Source: Acidobacteriota bacterium
GTDB taxonomy: Bacteria > Acidobacteriota > Terriglobia > Bryobacterales > Bryobacteraceae
Reading direction: 5' to 3'
NCBI GenBank assembly: GCA_003223115.1
Contig: QHXW01000211.1
Span: 1-53,528 of the forward strand
Length of the DNA: 53,528 nucleotides
The notes under the pieces are model-generated. The model made no database searches. It saw only the letters and a list, made by a program, of their open reading frames with translations, and had not been told where the DNA came from. Within the stretch, counting starts at the first letter, position 1. Each line of letters starts with the position of its first letter. This document shows positions 1-9,607 of the stretch, piece after piece. The translations under genes were made by a program, and so were the position numbers.

Positions 1-1
1 C

Positions 2-82
2 GCCGATAATTGCCCGGTTTACCGCAGCCTGTATAAGGCGATCGTGATCACGACCGAACTGGTTTTTGAGCCCTTGTCGTAA
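2..82 (+). CDS. 3' end of an unidentified gene (possibly OsmC-like)
   Basis: An open frame enters from the left edge and ends at TAA 80-82, giving 26 residues containing NCPVYRSL and ending in VFEPLS. The CPV-x-x-SL pattern near a C-terminus resembles OsmC/Ohr-family proteins, which detoxify organic hydroperoxides, but the fragment is too short to be sure. Codon choice looks like the neighbouring genes. The start lies outside the window. The next gene begins 57 bases downstream on the same strand. Confidence 0.3.
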   Translation, partial: ADNCPVYRSLYKAIVITTELVFEPLS

Positions 83-138
83 AATTGGGCGCGGCGGCAG
101 TAGCAATCGTCACCGCCTTCTCATTCGAGGTTCCTCCG

Positions 139-2523
139 ATGATCGCCAGAAATCGTTTCATGGCATTCGTTCTGTTCGCCGCACCACTCCTCGTTTTGGC
201 GCTCAACGGCGCTGATAACGGATTCGACTACGCCATCTTTAAGACTCCCCCAGCCGAATACCGGGGGCGTGCTATGTGGGGATACGATCTTGCCACCGTG
301 ACGGAGTCCCAGATCATCTCCGGTGTTCAAGAGATGGCGAAGCAGCGGTTTGGCGGATTCTTTGTTTCCGTGAACGGCGGGAACGGCCGGAACCTCGATC
401 CAGCCTACGTGCAACAGGCGAATCCCCACTTGCGTTTTACCAACCATGGCATCGAGTACCTCAGCAACGAGTTTTTCAGGCTGTACAGGTTAGCCGTCGA
501 CGAGGCAAATAAGAACGGTCTGTCGTTCGTTCTCTACGACGATTACGAATACCCGACTGGCACCGTGGGCGGGCAGTTGTACATGAAATACCCGCAATAC
601 ATGGCCAAGCGTCTCGACATGGTGGAAACGGACAGGGCTGGACCGGCGAAGGTCTCGCTCGCCATCCCCGATGGGACATATGTTGGGGCAGTCTTGATGA
701 ATCGGGATACGCACGAGCGAACTGATGTCAGCGGACAGAAGACCCGCGACAATCGGATCGAGTGCGAAGTTCGCAAGGGTAACTGGAAGCTCATGGTGTT
801 CTATCTGAACACTCGAGCTGTTCTGAAAATCCGTAACCCCGGCCTGGTGGACTATCTCGATGAGGACGCCATGAACGTCTTCCTGTCGCTCAGCTACGAG
901 AAGTTCTATGCTCACCTCAAGCAGTATTTCGGAAGCGTCATCAAAATGTCTTTCTTTGATGAGCCTACGTTGCACTGGCTCGATGGGCGTACCTGGACTC
1001 CATCCTTCAATAAGAACTTCGAAAAGAAGTACGGCTATTCACCGCTGAAAAACTATCCGGCCCTGTGGTACGACATCGGTCCCGAAACAGCCGCGGCGCG
1101 CAATGCGCTTTTCGGATTTCGGGCTCAACTTTTCGCGGACAACTTCGTGGGGAAGATTGCACGATGGTGCAAAGATCACGGCATCCAGTCCACGGGCCAC
1201 CTGGACCAGGAGGAGGCTGCCAACCCCGTTCCGATTAACGGCGATTTGATGAAGGTGTTCGAGCACCAGGACATCCCCGGCCATGACGACATCTTTTTTC
1301 TGGGAAGGTCAAATCGTGGATACAAAGTGGTCACTTCGGCGGCGTTCAACTATGACAAGCCGGTGGTGATGGCGGAGACTTACGCAGCGTACACCAAGCT
1401 CGATGACCGCACCGCGTTTCAGACGGCAATGGATCAGTACGCCATGGGAATCAATTTGCAGATTCCGTGGGTCGGCATCAACCAGGTGAAGGACGTGGTG
1501 GCGCTGAATGATTACGTGGGCCGGTTGAGTTACCTGCTGCAGCATGGGCGCCATGTTGCCGACGTTGCAGTGCTTTATCCCATCGCGGCGCTTCAGGCCT
1601 GCTATACCTTTGCGGGCGGCCAGGTGCCGGAAAACGCGAAGCCAGAGACCGACAGGTCCGTGACGGACTTGGCCAAAGCCATGGGACCGGCCTGGGAGTA
1701 CGCATATAACGGCGGCATCCCGCCGCCGGAGATCGATTACATGGACGTGGGCGAAATCCTCTATCGCGGCCTTCGCGTGGACTACACCTACCTTCACCCG
1801 GAGGTGCTGGAGAATCGATGTGTCATCGGCGAACGCAAGCTAATCCTGAACAACAGTGAGAATCACGAGGAGTACAGCGCGTTGATTGTTCCGGGCGGAA
1901 ACACGCTGTCCTCGGCTGCCGTCCGTAAGATAGGGGAGTTCTATCAGAAGGGAGGAACGGTCATCGCCACCAGCAAACTTCCTTACTTGTCAGCGGAGTT
2001 CGGTCGTGACCACGAAGTTCAACAGGCGATCAGTGAGATGTTCGGAATCCCGGTGGGTGCAATAAGCAGCGGCGACATCACGATCGAAAACGGCGTTGGT
2101 TATCTGGTCCACCGCAACCCAGCGGGCGGCCGGGCGTTCTTCCTACCGAAGGCAACGCCGGATCTGTTGAAGACCGTCTTGAAGCAAGCTCTTCCGATTC
2201 GGGATGTCGAATTCCGGAAGGAGATCGAGCCGCTGGAGAAAGGCAGGTCATACGCCGGCGCCTCGACATACATCCACAAGGTCAAGAACGGCCGGGACAT
2301 CTACTTCTTCGCGAACTCATCGGAAGAACGGGTTGATACGGATGTGGTCCTGCGAGGCAGGAAGGAACTCACGATATGGAATCCCCACACTGGCGAAAAG
2401 AAGCCGGCCACGCTGACGCACGCTAAAGCGGGTGGGACCGACGTGACAACCGTGCGGCTCGTCCTTCCGCCCGTCGCATCGCGGTTCTACATCCAAGAAG
2501 AAGAGCGCCGCGGCGAACGATGA
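139..2523 (+). CDS. Secreted glycoside hydrolase (GH106-like, TIM barrel plus GATase-like domain)
   Basis: A 794-residue exported protein. ATG 139 is chosen because GAGG lies 8 bases upstream and the product then opens with a signal peptide (MIARNRFMAFVLFAAPLLVL). A frame from TTG 85 adds 18 unlikely residues. The body reads like the large alpha-L-rhamnosidase-like hydrolases: an aromatic-rich barrel with FFDEPTLHW (about residues 274-282), a DHGIQSTGHLDQEE segment and VVMAETYAAY. A glutamine-amidotransferase-like segment (YSALIVPGGNTL), typical of beta-galactosidase/GH106 architectures, follows near residue 600. The substrate is inferred to be a rhamnose-containing or related plant polysaccharide; the exact family needs a profile search. 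It converges with the regulator at 2533, 9 bases away, and lies near receptor Oar1, which supports a role in carbohydrate use. Confidence 0.7.
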   Translation: MIARNRFMAFVLFAAPLLVLALNGADNGFDYAIFKTPPAEYRGRAMWGYDLATVTESQIISGVQEMAKQRFGGFFVSVNGGNGRNLDPAYVQQANPHLRFTNHGIEYLSNEFFRLYRLAVDEANKNGLSFVLYDDYEYPTGTVGGQLYMKYPQYMAKRLDMVETDRAGPAKVSLAIPDGTYVGAVLMNRDTHERTDVSGQKTRDNRIECEVRKGNWKLMVFYLNTRAVLKIRNPGLVDYLDEDAMNVFLSLSYEKFYAHLKQYFGSVIKMSFFDEPTLHWLDGRTWTPSFNKNFEKKYGYSPLKNYPALWYDIGPETAAARNALFGFRAQLFADNFVGKIARWCKDHGIQSTGHLDQEEAANPVPINGDLMKVFEHQDIPGHDDIFFLGRSNRGYKVVTSAAFNYDKPVVMAETYAAYTKLDDRTAFQTAMDQYAMGINLQIPWVGINQVKDVVALNDYVGRLSYLLQHGRHVADVAVLYPIAALQACYTFAGGQVPENAKPETDRSVTDLAKAMGPAWEYAYNGGIPPPEIDYMDVGEILYRGLRVDYTYLHPEVLENRCVIGERKLILNNSENHEEYSALIVPGGNTLSSAAVRKIGEFYQKGGTVIATSKLPYLSAEFGRDHEVQQAISEMFGIPVGAISSGDITIENGVGYLVHRNPAGGRAFFLPKATPDLLKTVLKQALPIRDVEFRKEIEPLEKGRSYAGASTYIHKVKNGRDIYFFANSSEERVDTDVVLRGRKELTIWNPHTGEKKPATLTHAKAGGTDVTTVRLVLPPVASRFYIQEEERRGER

Positions 2524-2532
2524 TTTTCCGGT

Positions 2533-3780
2533 TCAGGAAATCGCGTGCGCAACTCCCATCAGGGTGTCGTTGGGGTACAGGTGATCCACGTTTTCGGGAG
2601 TAACGAACTGATGTTTGATGAATACAGCGGGGGGCGTTGGTTTCCGCGCCAGAATGTCCAACGCCAGGTGGATGAGGCCTTCGCCATATTTCTCCGGGAA
2701 GTAAGCAACGGATCCGATGAGCCGTGTGCGCGGCTGGCGCAATTCGGCGCGAGCCTCGGGCTCTGCATTTTGACCCACCACCGCGCAGTCCGCTCCTCGC
2801 CCGCACTCTTCGAATGCCCGCACGGCGCCCAGCGCGCTCGGGTCGTTCGCCGCTCCCACCAGGATTCGCTTGCCGGTGGAACTGCGCAGATGCTTGCGAA
2901 CACGTTCCAGGGTGATACCGAACTGTCCGTCGCCATCGATTTGAGACACCAGGCACTGATCGGAAAGGCGGAGCGTCTCCTTCAGGCCTGCAAGGATTCC
3001 GCGGATCCGCGCGCGCGGCAGTGAACCAGCCCGCGTCAATTCGACTAGTAGAACCTCATCCACTTCCCCATTCCAGTTCTTTTTAGCCCAGCGCCCAAGA
3101 TGGCGGCCGCCGATCAAGCCGGCCTCGTAGTTGTTAGCGCCGAAATAGGTCGCTCCGGGATGCGGGATGTCGATGGCGATGATGGGGAGGTTGGCCCCCA
3201 GATACTTGGCAGCAATGGCGGCTGCCACTGCCTCGTCAGCTTGGAACTCGATAACCAGTTGCACTTGCTCGCGCACCAGCCGGTCGGCATTGCGCAGCGC
3301 AACCTTGGGATCGTAGCGGTTATCGACAGCTACCACCTCCACATGGGCGTCTTCGGCGGCTCGCAGCAACCCGGCCAGAACTTCGCGAGGGAATGAGCTG
3401 TCCTGTCCATGGCCGGCATAGCCGATGCGGAAGCGGCGATTGGGCTGGATTCCGGAAACCAGCCGGTACCGGTTTCTGTGCGTTTTTTCAACGAATCCGC
3501 AGTGATGTAGCGTATAGAGCAGCCGGAAACACATTCCCTTGTTCAAACCCGTAAGTTCTACTACATCGCGGAGCCGAAGCGTTTCTCCGGTGGACTTGAA
3601 CGATGCCAAGACCTTTGAGGCATGCACGAGACATTGAACGACATAACGGTTGTGAGTGGGGGGTTCGGCTGGTGATGAGCTTCGAAAAGTTCTTTCCTGC
3701 ATAACACGCGGCTCAGATGCCCGCATGGCAGTAGGGCGTAAACCAGCCCACCGTTGAGCAAAGAGCAGGCTTATTATCAA
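2533..3780 (-). CDS. IclR-type HTH regulator fused to a sugar-binding (LacI/RbsB-like) sensor domain
   Basis: A 415-residue transcription factor. Residues about 45-105 form an IclR-like winged helix (VVQCLVHASKVLASF, then LRLRDVVELTGLNKGMCFRL and FVEKTHRNRYRL). Residues about 115-400 are a periplasmic-binding-protein-like sensor with RIGYAGHGQDSSF, LVIEFQADEAVAAAIAAKYL, PIIAIDIPHPGATYFGANN and VGAANDPSALGAVRAFEE, the fold of ribose-binding proteins. A normal IclR protein carries a GAF-like effector domain, so this pairing is uncommon. The start is uncertain: TTG 3780 has AGAGGA upstream, while ATG 3726 and ATG 3702 lack a clear ribosome site. It is divergent from Oar1 (start 3972) and convergent with the hydrolase, so it probably controls one or both in response to a sugar. 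Confidence 0.75.
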   Translation of the reverse strand: MIISLLFAQRWAGLRPTAMRASEPRVMQERTFRSSSPAEPPTHNRYVVQCLVHASKVLASFKSTGETLRLRDVVELTGLNKGMCFRLLYTLHHCGFVEKTHRNRYRLVSGIQPNRRFRIGYAGHGQDSSFPREVLAGLLRAAEDAHVEVVAVDNRYDPKVALRNADRLVREQVQLVIEFQADEAVAAAIAAKYLGANLPIIAIDIPHPGATYFGANNYEAGLIGGRHLGRWAKKNWNGEVDEVLLVELTRAGSLPRARIRGILAGLKETLRLSDQCLVSQIDGDGQFGITLERVRKHLRSSTGKRILVGAANDPSALGAVRAFEECGRGADCAVVGQNAEPEARAELRQPRTRLIGSVAYFPEKYGEGLIHLALDILARKPTPPAVFIKHQFVTPENVDHLYPNDTLMGVAHAIS

Positions 3781-3886
3781 TCACTTCCTCTGACTGGCGC
3801 AAGATCCGAATACGTTTTAGCCCGCAGAACATTCGCGCCCGGCTAGAAATGTGTTGACCGACCAGCAAGCTCGCACGTAATGTGTT

Positions 3887-3917
3887 TGTACTATTACAGA
3901 ACTGTGAACACACAGTT
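3887..3917. promoter_or_regulatory. Candidate operator region between regulator and Oar1
   Basis: The 190-base divergent gap holds TGTACTATTACA (3887-3898) followed by a perfect inverted repeat AACTGTG (3900-3906), spacer AACA, CACAGTT (3911-3917). A possible -35 TTGACC lies at 3854-3859. A regulator gene reads left and a receptor reads right from here, the usual place for an autoregulatory operator. Which protein binds is inferred from position only. Confidence 0.4.
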
Positions 3918-3971
3918 TCAGGGTTTCGGCTGGATTATGCGGTCCGGATGGACAACACGAGGGAGGTTTTC

Positions 3972-6900
3972 GTGCTCAAGAGAATAGTTATTTTGGTCAG
4001 CACCCTGCTCATCTGTTGGGCGGGATTGTACGCGCAGTCAGAACGCGGCAGCATCCGCGGTACGGTTGAAGATCCGAGCGGCGCCGTCGTGGCGGGCGCA
4101 AGAGTGACTGCGCTCAACGTGGGCACCGGGGTGGAAACCGGCACAACCACCACCGATGCCGGCAACTACAACATTCCGCAATTACCCCCCGGAACGTATA
4201 CGGTGTCGGTCGAACAAACGGGCTTCAAGAAACTGGTTCAGGAGAACGTGATGGTTCAGGTCTCGGGCGTAACCTCGCTGGATCTGCGCATGGAAGTCGG
4301 CCAGGTCAGCGAGCAGGTTACTGTAACGACGTCGGCCGCGATGCTCCAGACCGAAACCAGCGAGGTCGCCACAGATGTAAACCCAAAGGCTTACACCGAC
4401 CTGCCGCTTTCTTCCTCCGGCGCGCGGTCGTCGGAAGCCTTCATGTTTCTCTCGCCAGGCATTACTCCCGGGGGGAACACTAACTCCAACACCTTCGATG
4501 CCCACATCAATCGCAGCCAGACGCTGTCTAAGGAAATGCAAATCGACGGCATGAGCTCGCAGATCGCCGAGGTGCAAGGCGACCCGCGCCAGTTGACGTT
4601 TCCGCCCGATGCCGTCCAGGAAATGTCGGTGATGACCAGCAGCTACCCGGCTGAATTCGGCAATACGGGCGGCGGCGTGGAGCGGTTCGTGTTCAAGTCG
4701 GGAACGAACGCATTTCATGGAAGTCTGTACGAGTTCCTGCGCAACACCGACTTTGACGCCCGCGGGTTCTACAATACCAGCGTCGCGGTGCATCACGAGA
4801 ATGAGTTCGGCGGCAGCTTAGGCGGCCCCCTGCTGATCCCAAAGCTTTACAACGGCAAGAACAAGACGTTCTTCTTCGTGAATGTGAACGAGTACAAACT
4901 GCACGGCGGCGCTCAGAATGCGATTGGCTCAGTGCCGGACCAGAAGTTCCGCAACGGTGACCTGTCCGAATTAGTGAACGCGAGTGGCAATCAGATCCAG
5001 ATTTATGATCCGGCGAGCACAACCCAGAACGCTCAAGGCGTTTTTACGCGGACGCCGTTCCCTGGGAACATCATTCCCCCCAGCCAGATCAGCAATGCCT
5101 CGAAGAACTTCATGAGCTATGTTCCGCTGCCCAAGTTACCGGGCGTTTACAACAATTACCCGGCTTCAGGCAATTCCACCACCGACTACAATGACGAAAC
5201 GTTCAAGGGCGATGAGTATTTCACGCCGAATCACCACCTGAGCGGAGCCTGGAATCAGGGCATCAACGATAACAATGGACCTTATTCTATCCTGCCCCAC
5301 CCGGTGGAAAACACTCGCGACGGCCAGGGTAATGCTTACACCGGCCGCGTGAACTATGACTGGACCATCAACCCGAGGCTGCTGAACACATTCCGCGTGG
5401 GCTTCAACCGGCAGTTCCAGTTACTGGCATCGAAGGAAGCCAGCCAGGACTGGTCGTCGAAGCTTGGCATATCCGGAATCGTTCTCGGCCTTCCTTCAGT
5501 TCAATTTGGATCCGGGGGAATTGCAATCAGTGGGAGTGGGTTCACGCCATGGGCCCTAAACCAGGCCATCATCGGACCGATTTCGAATACGTTCCTGTAC
5601 GCCGACGCCGTGTCGTGGACCAGGAACAAGCACAACTTCAAATTCGGAGCGGACCTGCGCAGGTTGCAGCATCAGGGAAGATATCCCAGCCGACCCGGAG
5701 TCTTCGGCTTCAGTCCTCTCGAGACGGCGTATCCGAGCGGCGCCTTGCAGAATACCACTGGAAATGAGTTCGCCAGCTTCCTTCTTGGGCAGGTGGACAA
5801 CGTCGACGAATACATTAATAACGTGGTCGCAGGCGAGCGCGAGTGGTACGTGGGTCTTTACGCGCAGGACGATTGGAAAATAAGCCCGAGGCTTACCCTC
5901 AACCTGGGCCTTCGCTGGGACGTCTTCACGCCTTGGTCGGAGGTCGCTAACCGATATTCGGTCATGGATCCGACCAAGCCGAATCCGGCGGCAGGCGGCA
6001 TCCTAGGGGCTTATGTATTTGCAGGAGGAAGTGCCTCGACTGCCCCGTACACCGGGTCCAAATATCTGACCACGGATAAAAATACTGACTGGCACAACTT
6101 CGCGCCCCGCATTGGCCTGGCTTGGAGGGCGACGAACCGCGTCGTCGTCCGTTCGGCGTACGGAATCAGCTATTACCCGAACGGAGGCCTGGGCGGCGAC
6201 AATGTCACCGCTGTCACTGATGGTTTTTCAACCGACGCCACCTTCATAACGCCGGACAACGGCGTGCATCCAGCATTCAACTGGGACAATGGATTCCCGC
6301 AGAATTACCCCCACCCGCCGTTTATCAGCGCAGGGCTCAACGTCGGTAACGGCGCCAACATGTGGTGGAACAATGCTTCCTTACCCATGTATAAACAGGA
6401 CTGGAATTTCACCACGGAAACTCAGCTCAGCAACTCGATGGTGCTGGATGTTGCTTATGTGGGCTCGCACGCTCTGCGTCTCAATACGGGTATCGTCAAC
6501 GCCGACCAGGTTAACCCGAAATACCTGAGCTTGGGGAGCCTGCTGCAGGATGATATCAACTCTCCGGCTGTTGTGGCGGCCGGCTTCAAGCCGCCTTACA
6601 CCGGCTTCACCGGAACACTGGCCCAGGCCCTGCGGCCCTTCCCGCAGTATATCGGCGTTGGCACGTTGAATTCAGCCGGTCTCGGCAACTCGACGTACAA
6701 TTCCATGCAGATAAAATTGGAAAAGCGGTTGACGAAGGGACTGTTCGCGCTGGCAGCTTACACCTGGTCGAAGACGCTCACGGATTCCAGTTCGAGTCTG
6801 GGCGGTTTCTTTTCGTCGTCATCACGGGACGCCTACCATCTGTCGCTGGAGAAGGCCTTGGCATTCTACGATGTGCCGTCCCGGCTGGTGGTGGCATTCA

Positions 6901-7427
6901 ACTACGAACTGCCGATCGGGCCGGGCAAGCCGCTGCTCAATCACGGAGTGGCCAGCAAGATCCTCGGGGGCTGGCAGGTGAATGGCATTATGAGCTATCA
7001 GTCCGGCACTCCGATCCAGATTTCCGCAAATGATACTTTGCCTCTCTTCAACGGCGCCCAGTCACCCAACTCTGTGATCGGCCAGAAGGCGGGAAACTCG
7101 TGTTCCTCTGGCTTCGATCCGGCAAAGAATGTCCTGCTAAATGCCGCAGCGTTCACGGTTCCTGGACCTGGACAGTTTGGCACGTCTGCTCAGATCTTGC
7201 CGAACGCCCGGAATTGCCCCGTGTACAATGAGGACTTCGGGCTCATGAAGAAGTTCTACATCAAAGAGTCCATGTATTTTGAATTTCGCTTCGAGCTGTT
7301 CAATGCGTTCAACCGGGTGCTCTTCGGCGGTCCCGCAACCAGCATCAACAATTCGAACTTCGGCCAGGTGAACAGCCAGGCTAACGCTCCGAGAAACGGG
7401 CAAATAGCGGCAAAGTTTTACTTCTGA
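3972..7427 (+). CDS. Oar-like TonB-dependent outer-membrane receptor 1
   Basis: Start GTG 3972 is chosen over upstream ATGs because GAGGGAGG ends 5 bases before it and the product then opens with a signal peptide (VLKRIVILVSTLLICWAGLY) cut near AQ-SE. The roughly 1,150-residue protein has an N-terminal carboxypeptidase-regulatory-like beta domain (GTVEDPSGAVVAGARVTALN to about residue 100), a plug-like region and a long beta-barrel ending in aromatic Phe (AAKFYF), as outer-membrane proteins do. These Oar/OmpA-type receptors are expanded in Acidobacteria and are thought to import large oligomers with TonB energy. The divergent sugar-responsive regulator and the upstream hydrolase suggest a carbohydrate ligand. 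A hairpin terminator follows at 7440. Confidence 0.88.
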   Translation: MLKRIVILVSTLLICWAGLYAQSERGSIRGTVEDPSGAVVAGARVTALNVGTGVETGTTTTDAGNYNIPQLPPGTYTVSVEQTGFKKLVQENVMVQVSGVTSLDLRMEVGQVSEQVTVTTSAAMLQTETSEVATDVNPKAYTDLPLSSSGARSSEAFMFLSPGITPGGNTNSNTFDAHINRSQTLSKEMQIDGMSSQIAEVQGDPRQLTFPPDAVQEMSVMTSSYPAEFGNTGGGVERFVFKSGTNAFHGSLYEFLRNTDFDARGFYNTSVAVHHENEFGGSLGGPLLIPKLYNGKNKTFFFVNVNEYKLHGGAQNAIGSVPDQKFRNGDLSELVNASGNQIQIYDPASTTQNAQGVFTRTPFPGNIIPPSQISNASKNFMSYVPLPKLPGVYNNYPASGNSTTDYNDETFKGDEYFTPNHHLSGAWNQGINDNNGPYSILPHPVENTRDGQGNAYTGRVNYDWTINPRLLNTFRVGFNRQFQLLASKEASQDWSSKLGISGIVLGLPSVQFGSGGIAISGSGFTPWALNQAIIGPISNTFLYADAVSWTRNKHNFKFGADLRRLQHQGRYPSRPGVFGFSPLETAYPSGALQNTTGNEFASFLLGQVDNVDEYINNVVAGEREWYVGLYAQDDWKISPRLTLNLGLRWDVFTPWSEVANRYSVMDPTKPNPAAGGILGAYVFAGGSASTAPYTGSKYLTTDKNTDWHNFAPRIGLAWRATNRVVVRSAYGISYYPNGGLGGDNVTAVTDGFSTDATFITPDNGVHPAFNWDNGFPQNYPHPPFISAGLNVGNGANMWWNNASLPMYKQDWNFTTETQLSNSMVLDVAYVGSHALRLNTGIVNADQVNPKYLSLGSLLQDDINSPAVVAAGFKPPYTGFTGTLAQALRPFPQYIGVGTLNSAGLGNSTYNSMQIKLEKRLTKGLFALAAYTWSKTLTDSSSSLGGFFSSSSRDAYHLSLEKALAFYDVPSRLVVAFNYELPIGPGKPLLNHGVASKILGGWQVNGIMSYQSGTPIQISANDTLPLFNGAQSPNSVIGQKAGNSCSSGFDPAKNVLLNAAAFTVPGPGQFGTSAQILPNARNCPVYNEDFGLMKKFYIKESMYFEFRFELFNAFNRVLFGGPATSINNSNFGQVNSQANAPRNGQIAAKFYF

Positions 7428-7439
7428 CGTTTACGACTC

Positions 7440-7468
7440 GGGCGGTCGAGTTCTGCCTTTTACCGCCC
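7440..7468. terminator. Stem-loop between convergent Oar1 and TPR gene
   Basis: GGGCGGT (7440-7446) pairs perfectly with ACCGCCC (7462-7468) across a 15-base loop, followed on the plus strand by TGTGGTTTTT. It lies in the 55-base gap between two convergent genes, so it may serve both strands. The T-tract is better for the plus-strand transcript of Oar1. Confidence 0.55.
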
Positions 7469-7482
7469 TGTGGTTTTTGAGG

Positions 7483-8961
7483 CTACTGGTGTTTGACTGC
7501 GGCCTGCCCCCGATAAAGGGCCAGTTCCCTGTCGGCGTCCTGCTTTCGGCCCAGTTTCCGGTAAACGGCCGCCAACCGGTAATGGGCCGCTGAGTCTGAT
7601 GAATTGACGTCCAAAACCTTGCGCAGATGCTCGATGGATTTTTCGTAAAGGCCGGCTTGGGTGTAAATCTTCTCGATCGCGAGATGCGCTTCAACCATGG
7701 CCGGCTGGAGCTTAAGAGCAGCAAGGAAATGTTTTTCAGCGGTCTGCGCATCCCCGCTGAAAGCGGCAATGTCACCCAGTTCGTAAAGGGCCTGCGGGTG
7801 GTTGGGATTGAGCAGCAATTCCTGCTGCAGTTCGGGTTGGGCCTCGTTGAACCGCTGGTCCTTCCAATAAAGCGTGCCGATGGCGAAGTGGATGTTCTGC
7901 AGGTCCGGTTTCCGTTTCAGCACATTCCGGTATTCCGCGATAGCATCTTCTTCCTTGTTGGATGCCTCCAGCAACTGAGCGCGCAGCTCGTGGGCGCGGT
8001 ATGAATCGGGATCCAATTCAAATACAACCAGCGAAGAAAGGTAAGAGAGCACCTGGTATCCCTCGGCGGCACGATAGACCTGCTTATCGCTTCGGCGCTG
8101 CCCGTCGAGCGCGCGCATCTTGGATTGCCACTGCGTCATTTCCCCTTTTAGCTTGGGCCCGGATACTTGCGAGTCTTTGTAGGCGAGGGATCCATCGATC
8201 AGCTCGTCAGTCGCTCCGGCATCGGACGGTGCGGAAGCATCCGCGACCTTGGCCGCTATCCATTGCGATCGATCCCGGAGCCGGCGGTCATTTGGCATTT
8301 TCTCCAGGGCGAGATTGTACTGTTCGCCGGCGGGTTTCCAGTTCTCTTCGATTTCGTAAGCGTGAGCGCGGGCCAGGTTGGTGTAAACCGAGTTTGGAAA
8401 TTCATTCTGCAACTGGTGAAACGCATCTTTGGCGAGGTGACTATAGGACTTGCTCAGATGATAAAGCACGTCGATGTCTCCGGCGTCGAGAGCCGCGGCT
8501 TTTTCGAGCTCGCCGGCGGCTTCACGGAACGCGAAGCGCGCATACTGTGTGTAACCCAGGTATGAATGGATTAGCTTGTTGGATGGCTCCAGAGCTTCGG
8601 CGCGCTCGAGATAGCGGAGGGCGGGTGAATAGTCGTGTTCTCCGAACGCGATCACGCCCAGAAAGAAATGGGGGCCCGCAAGGTCCGGCTTGATATGGAT
8701 CGCTTTCTCATAGGCCGGTTTTGCGCGATCGGATTGACCTTGCTGGTAATAAAGATTGCCGAGATTAGCATATGCCTCAGCCATTTGAGGCCGTAGCTGG
8801 ACGATGGCTTCATATTTGCGGGTAGCCGTCGCCAGGTCTCCAGTCTTCTGAGCCTGCTGCGCCTGCGAATAGAGCTCGGCCAGCTCGTCTTGAGGTAAAG
8901 CCGGAGAAAGAAAGGCAAGCGCCGTGGCCGCCAGTTTAAATATGGAAAGATATCCGCGCAC
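7483..8961 (-). CDS. Exported tetratricopeptide-repeat protein
   Basis: About 490 residues with an N-terminal signal peptide (RGYLSIFKLAATALAFLSPALP) followed by tandem 34-residue TPR units, for example AEAYANLGNLYYQQGQSDRA, AGPHFFLGVIAFGEHDYSPA and QALYELGDIAAFSGDAQTA. TPRs are protein-binding scaffolds; no catalytic domain is visible. GTG 8961 is preferred because it gives a compact signal peptide behind a purine-rich stretch; GTG 8988 is the longer alternative. It converges with Oar1 and is divergent from Oar2. A similar TPR protein follows Oar3, so these may assist receptor-linked uptake or envelope processes; that link is inference. Confidence 0.8.
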   Translation of the reverse strand: MRGYLSIFKLAATALAFLSPALPQDELAELYSQAQQAQKTGDLATATRKYEAIVQLRPQMAEAYANLGNLYYQQGQSDRAKPAYEKAIHIKPDLAGPHFFLGVIAFGEHDYSPALRYLERAEALEPSNKLIHSYLGYTQYARFAFREAAGELEKAAALDAGDIDVLYHLSKSYSHLAKDAFHQLQNEFPNSVYTNLARAHAYEIEENWKPAGEQYNLALEKMPNDRRLRDRSQWIAAKVADASAPSDAGATDELIDGSLAYKDSQVSGPKLKGEMTQWQSKMRALDGQRRSDKQVYRAAEGYQVLSYLSSLVVFELDPDSYRAHELRAQLLEASNKEEDAIAEYRNVLKRKPDLQNIHFAIGTLYWKDQRFNEAQPELQQELLLNPNHPQALYELGDIAAFSGDAQTAEKHFLAALKLQPAMVEAHLAIEKIYTQAGLYEKSIEHLRKVLDVNSSDSAAHYRLAAVYRKLGRKQDADRELALYRGQAAVKHQ

Positions 8962-9070
8962 TTCCGCTCTTCTAAATAGGTGTACCACTCATGATAACCA
9001 TGTGCGCAAAATGCCGGAATTGCATGCACCAGAATTGCACCGTCCGAATTCCGTGGGATATGATTCTCGC

Positions 9071-9094
9071 ATGCTAACCTGTATGCTAACCTGG
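9071..9094. repeat. Two tandem 12-base units
   Basis: ATGCTAACCTGT is followed directly by ATGCTAACCTGG (11 of 12 identical). It lies in the gap between the TPR gene and Oar2, upstream of the palindrome at 9246. Function unknown; it could be a pair of protein-binding sites. Confidence 0.4.
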
Positions 9095-9245
9095 GTTTTC
9101 CGCTGGTGTGGAACCCCGGCGCTGTTAACTTCACCTCTGCTGGCCGCGTCTAGCGTCCCTCCGAAAGAATTGCCTTTGCGTCAACCGGCTGTGGCAAAGA
9201 AAGTTAGTTTCAGATGCCAACTTCATATCCGACTCGCCGACCCTA

Positions 9246-9265
9246 TGTATGTATTAGTACATACA
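9246..9265. promoter_or_regulatory. Perfect 8-bp inverted repeat upstream of Oar2
   Basis: TGTATGTA (9246-9253), spacer TTAG, TACATACA (9258-9265). Read on the minus strand, its core TGTACTAATACA differs by one base from TGTACTATTACA upstream of Oar1. It lies in the roughly 650-base divergent gap between the TPR gene and Oar2, which otherwise shows no gene. It may be an operator. Confidence 0.45.
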
Positions 9266-9508
9266 ATGCCCACACAGCGCACCCCGTTTGCATTTTTTGA
9301 TTTATTCTACTGGGCGGAAGTTGACTGTCACGGCCGAGACGGTACAGCTTTGCAGAGCGAATCGGCAGCGTCGCTGCACGCAACTTAGCAAGAGTGCGCG
9401 TCGCACCCTACACTGCCTGTGCCGTCGACCAACTCCGATCACTGCCTTGCGGAAGCAGGCAAGCTCGGCAAGTCAGTTATCCACTACACATTGGCAATTT
9501 CCTTTTTC

Positions 9509-9538
9509 TTGACACATATTCAGTTGCATGACTATATA
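9509..9538 (+). promoter_or_regulatory. Sigma-70-like promoter for Oar2
   Basis: TTGACA at 9509-9514 and TATATA at 9533-9538 with an 18-base spacer. The predicted transcription start near 9545 leaves a leader of about 60 bases before GTG 9608. Confidence 0.6.
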
Positions 9539-9607
9539 TGAGCTAACTACGAGTTGGGTTAAAAAAGACCCTAAAAGTCGATGTCGCTGAGATCAGGAGG
9601 GAAAACC

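Noticed and set aside
9071-9094. CRISPR-like repeat
   Set aside because: Only two adjacent 12-base units without spacers and no cas genes in the window.
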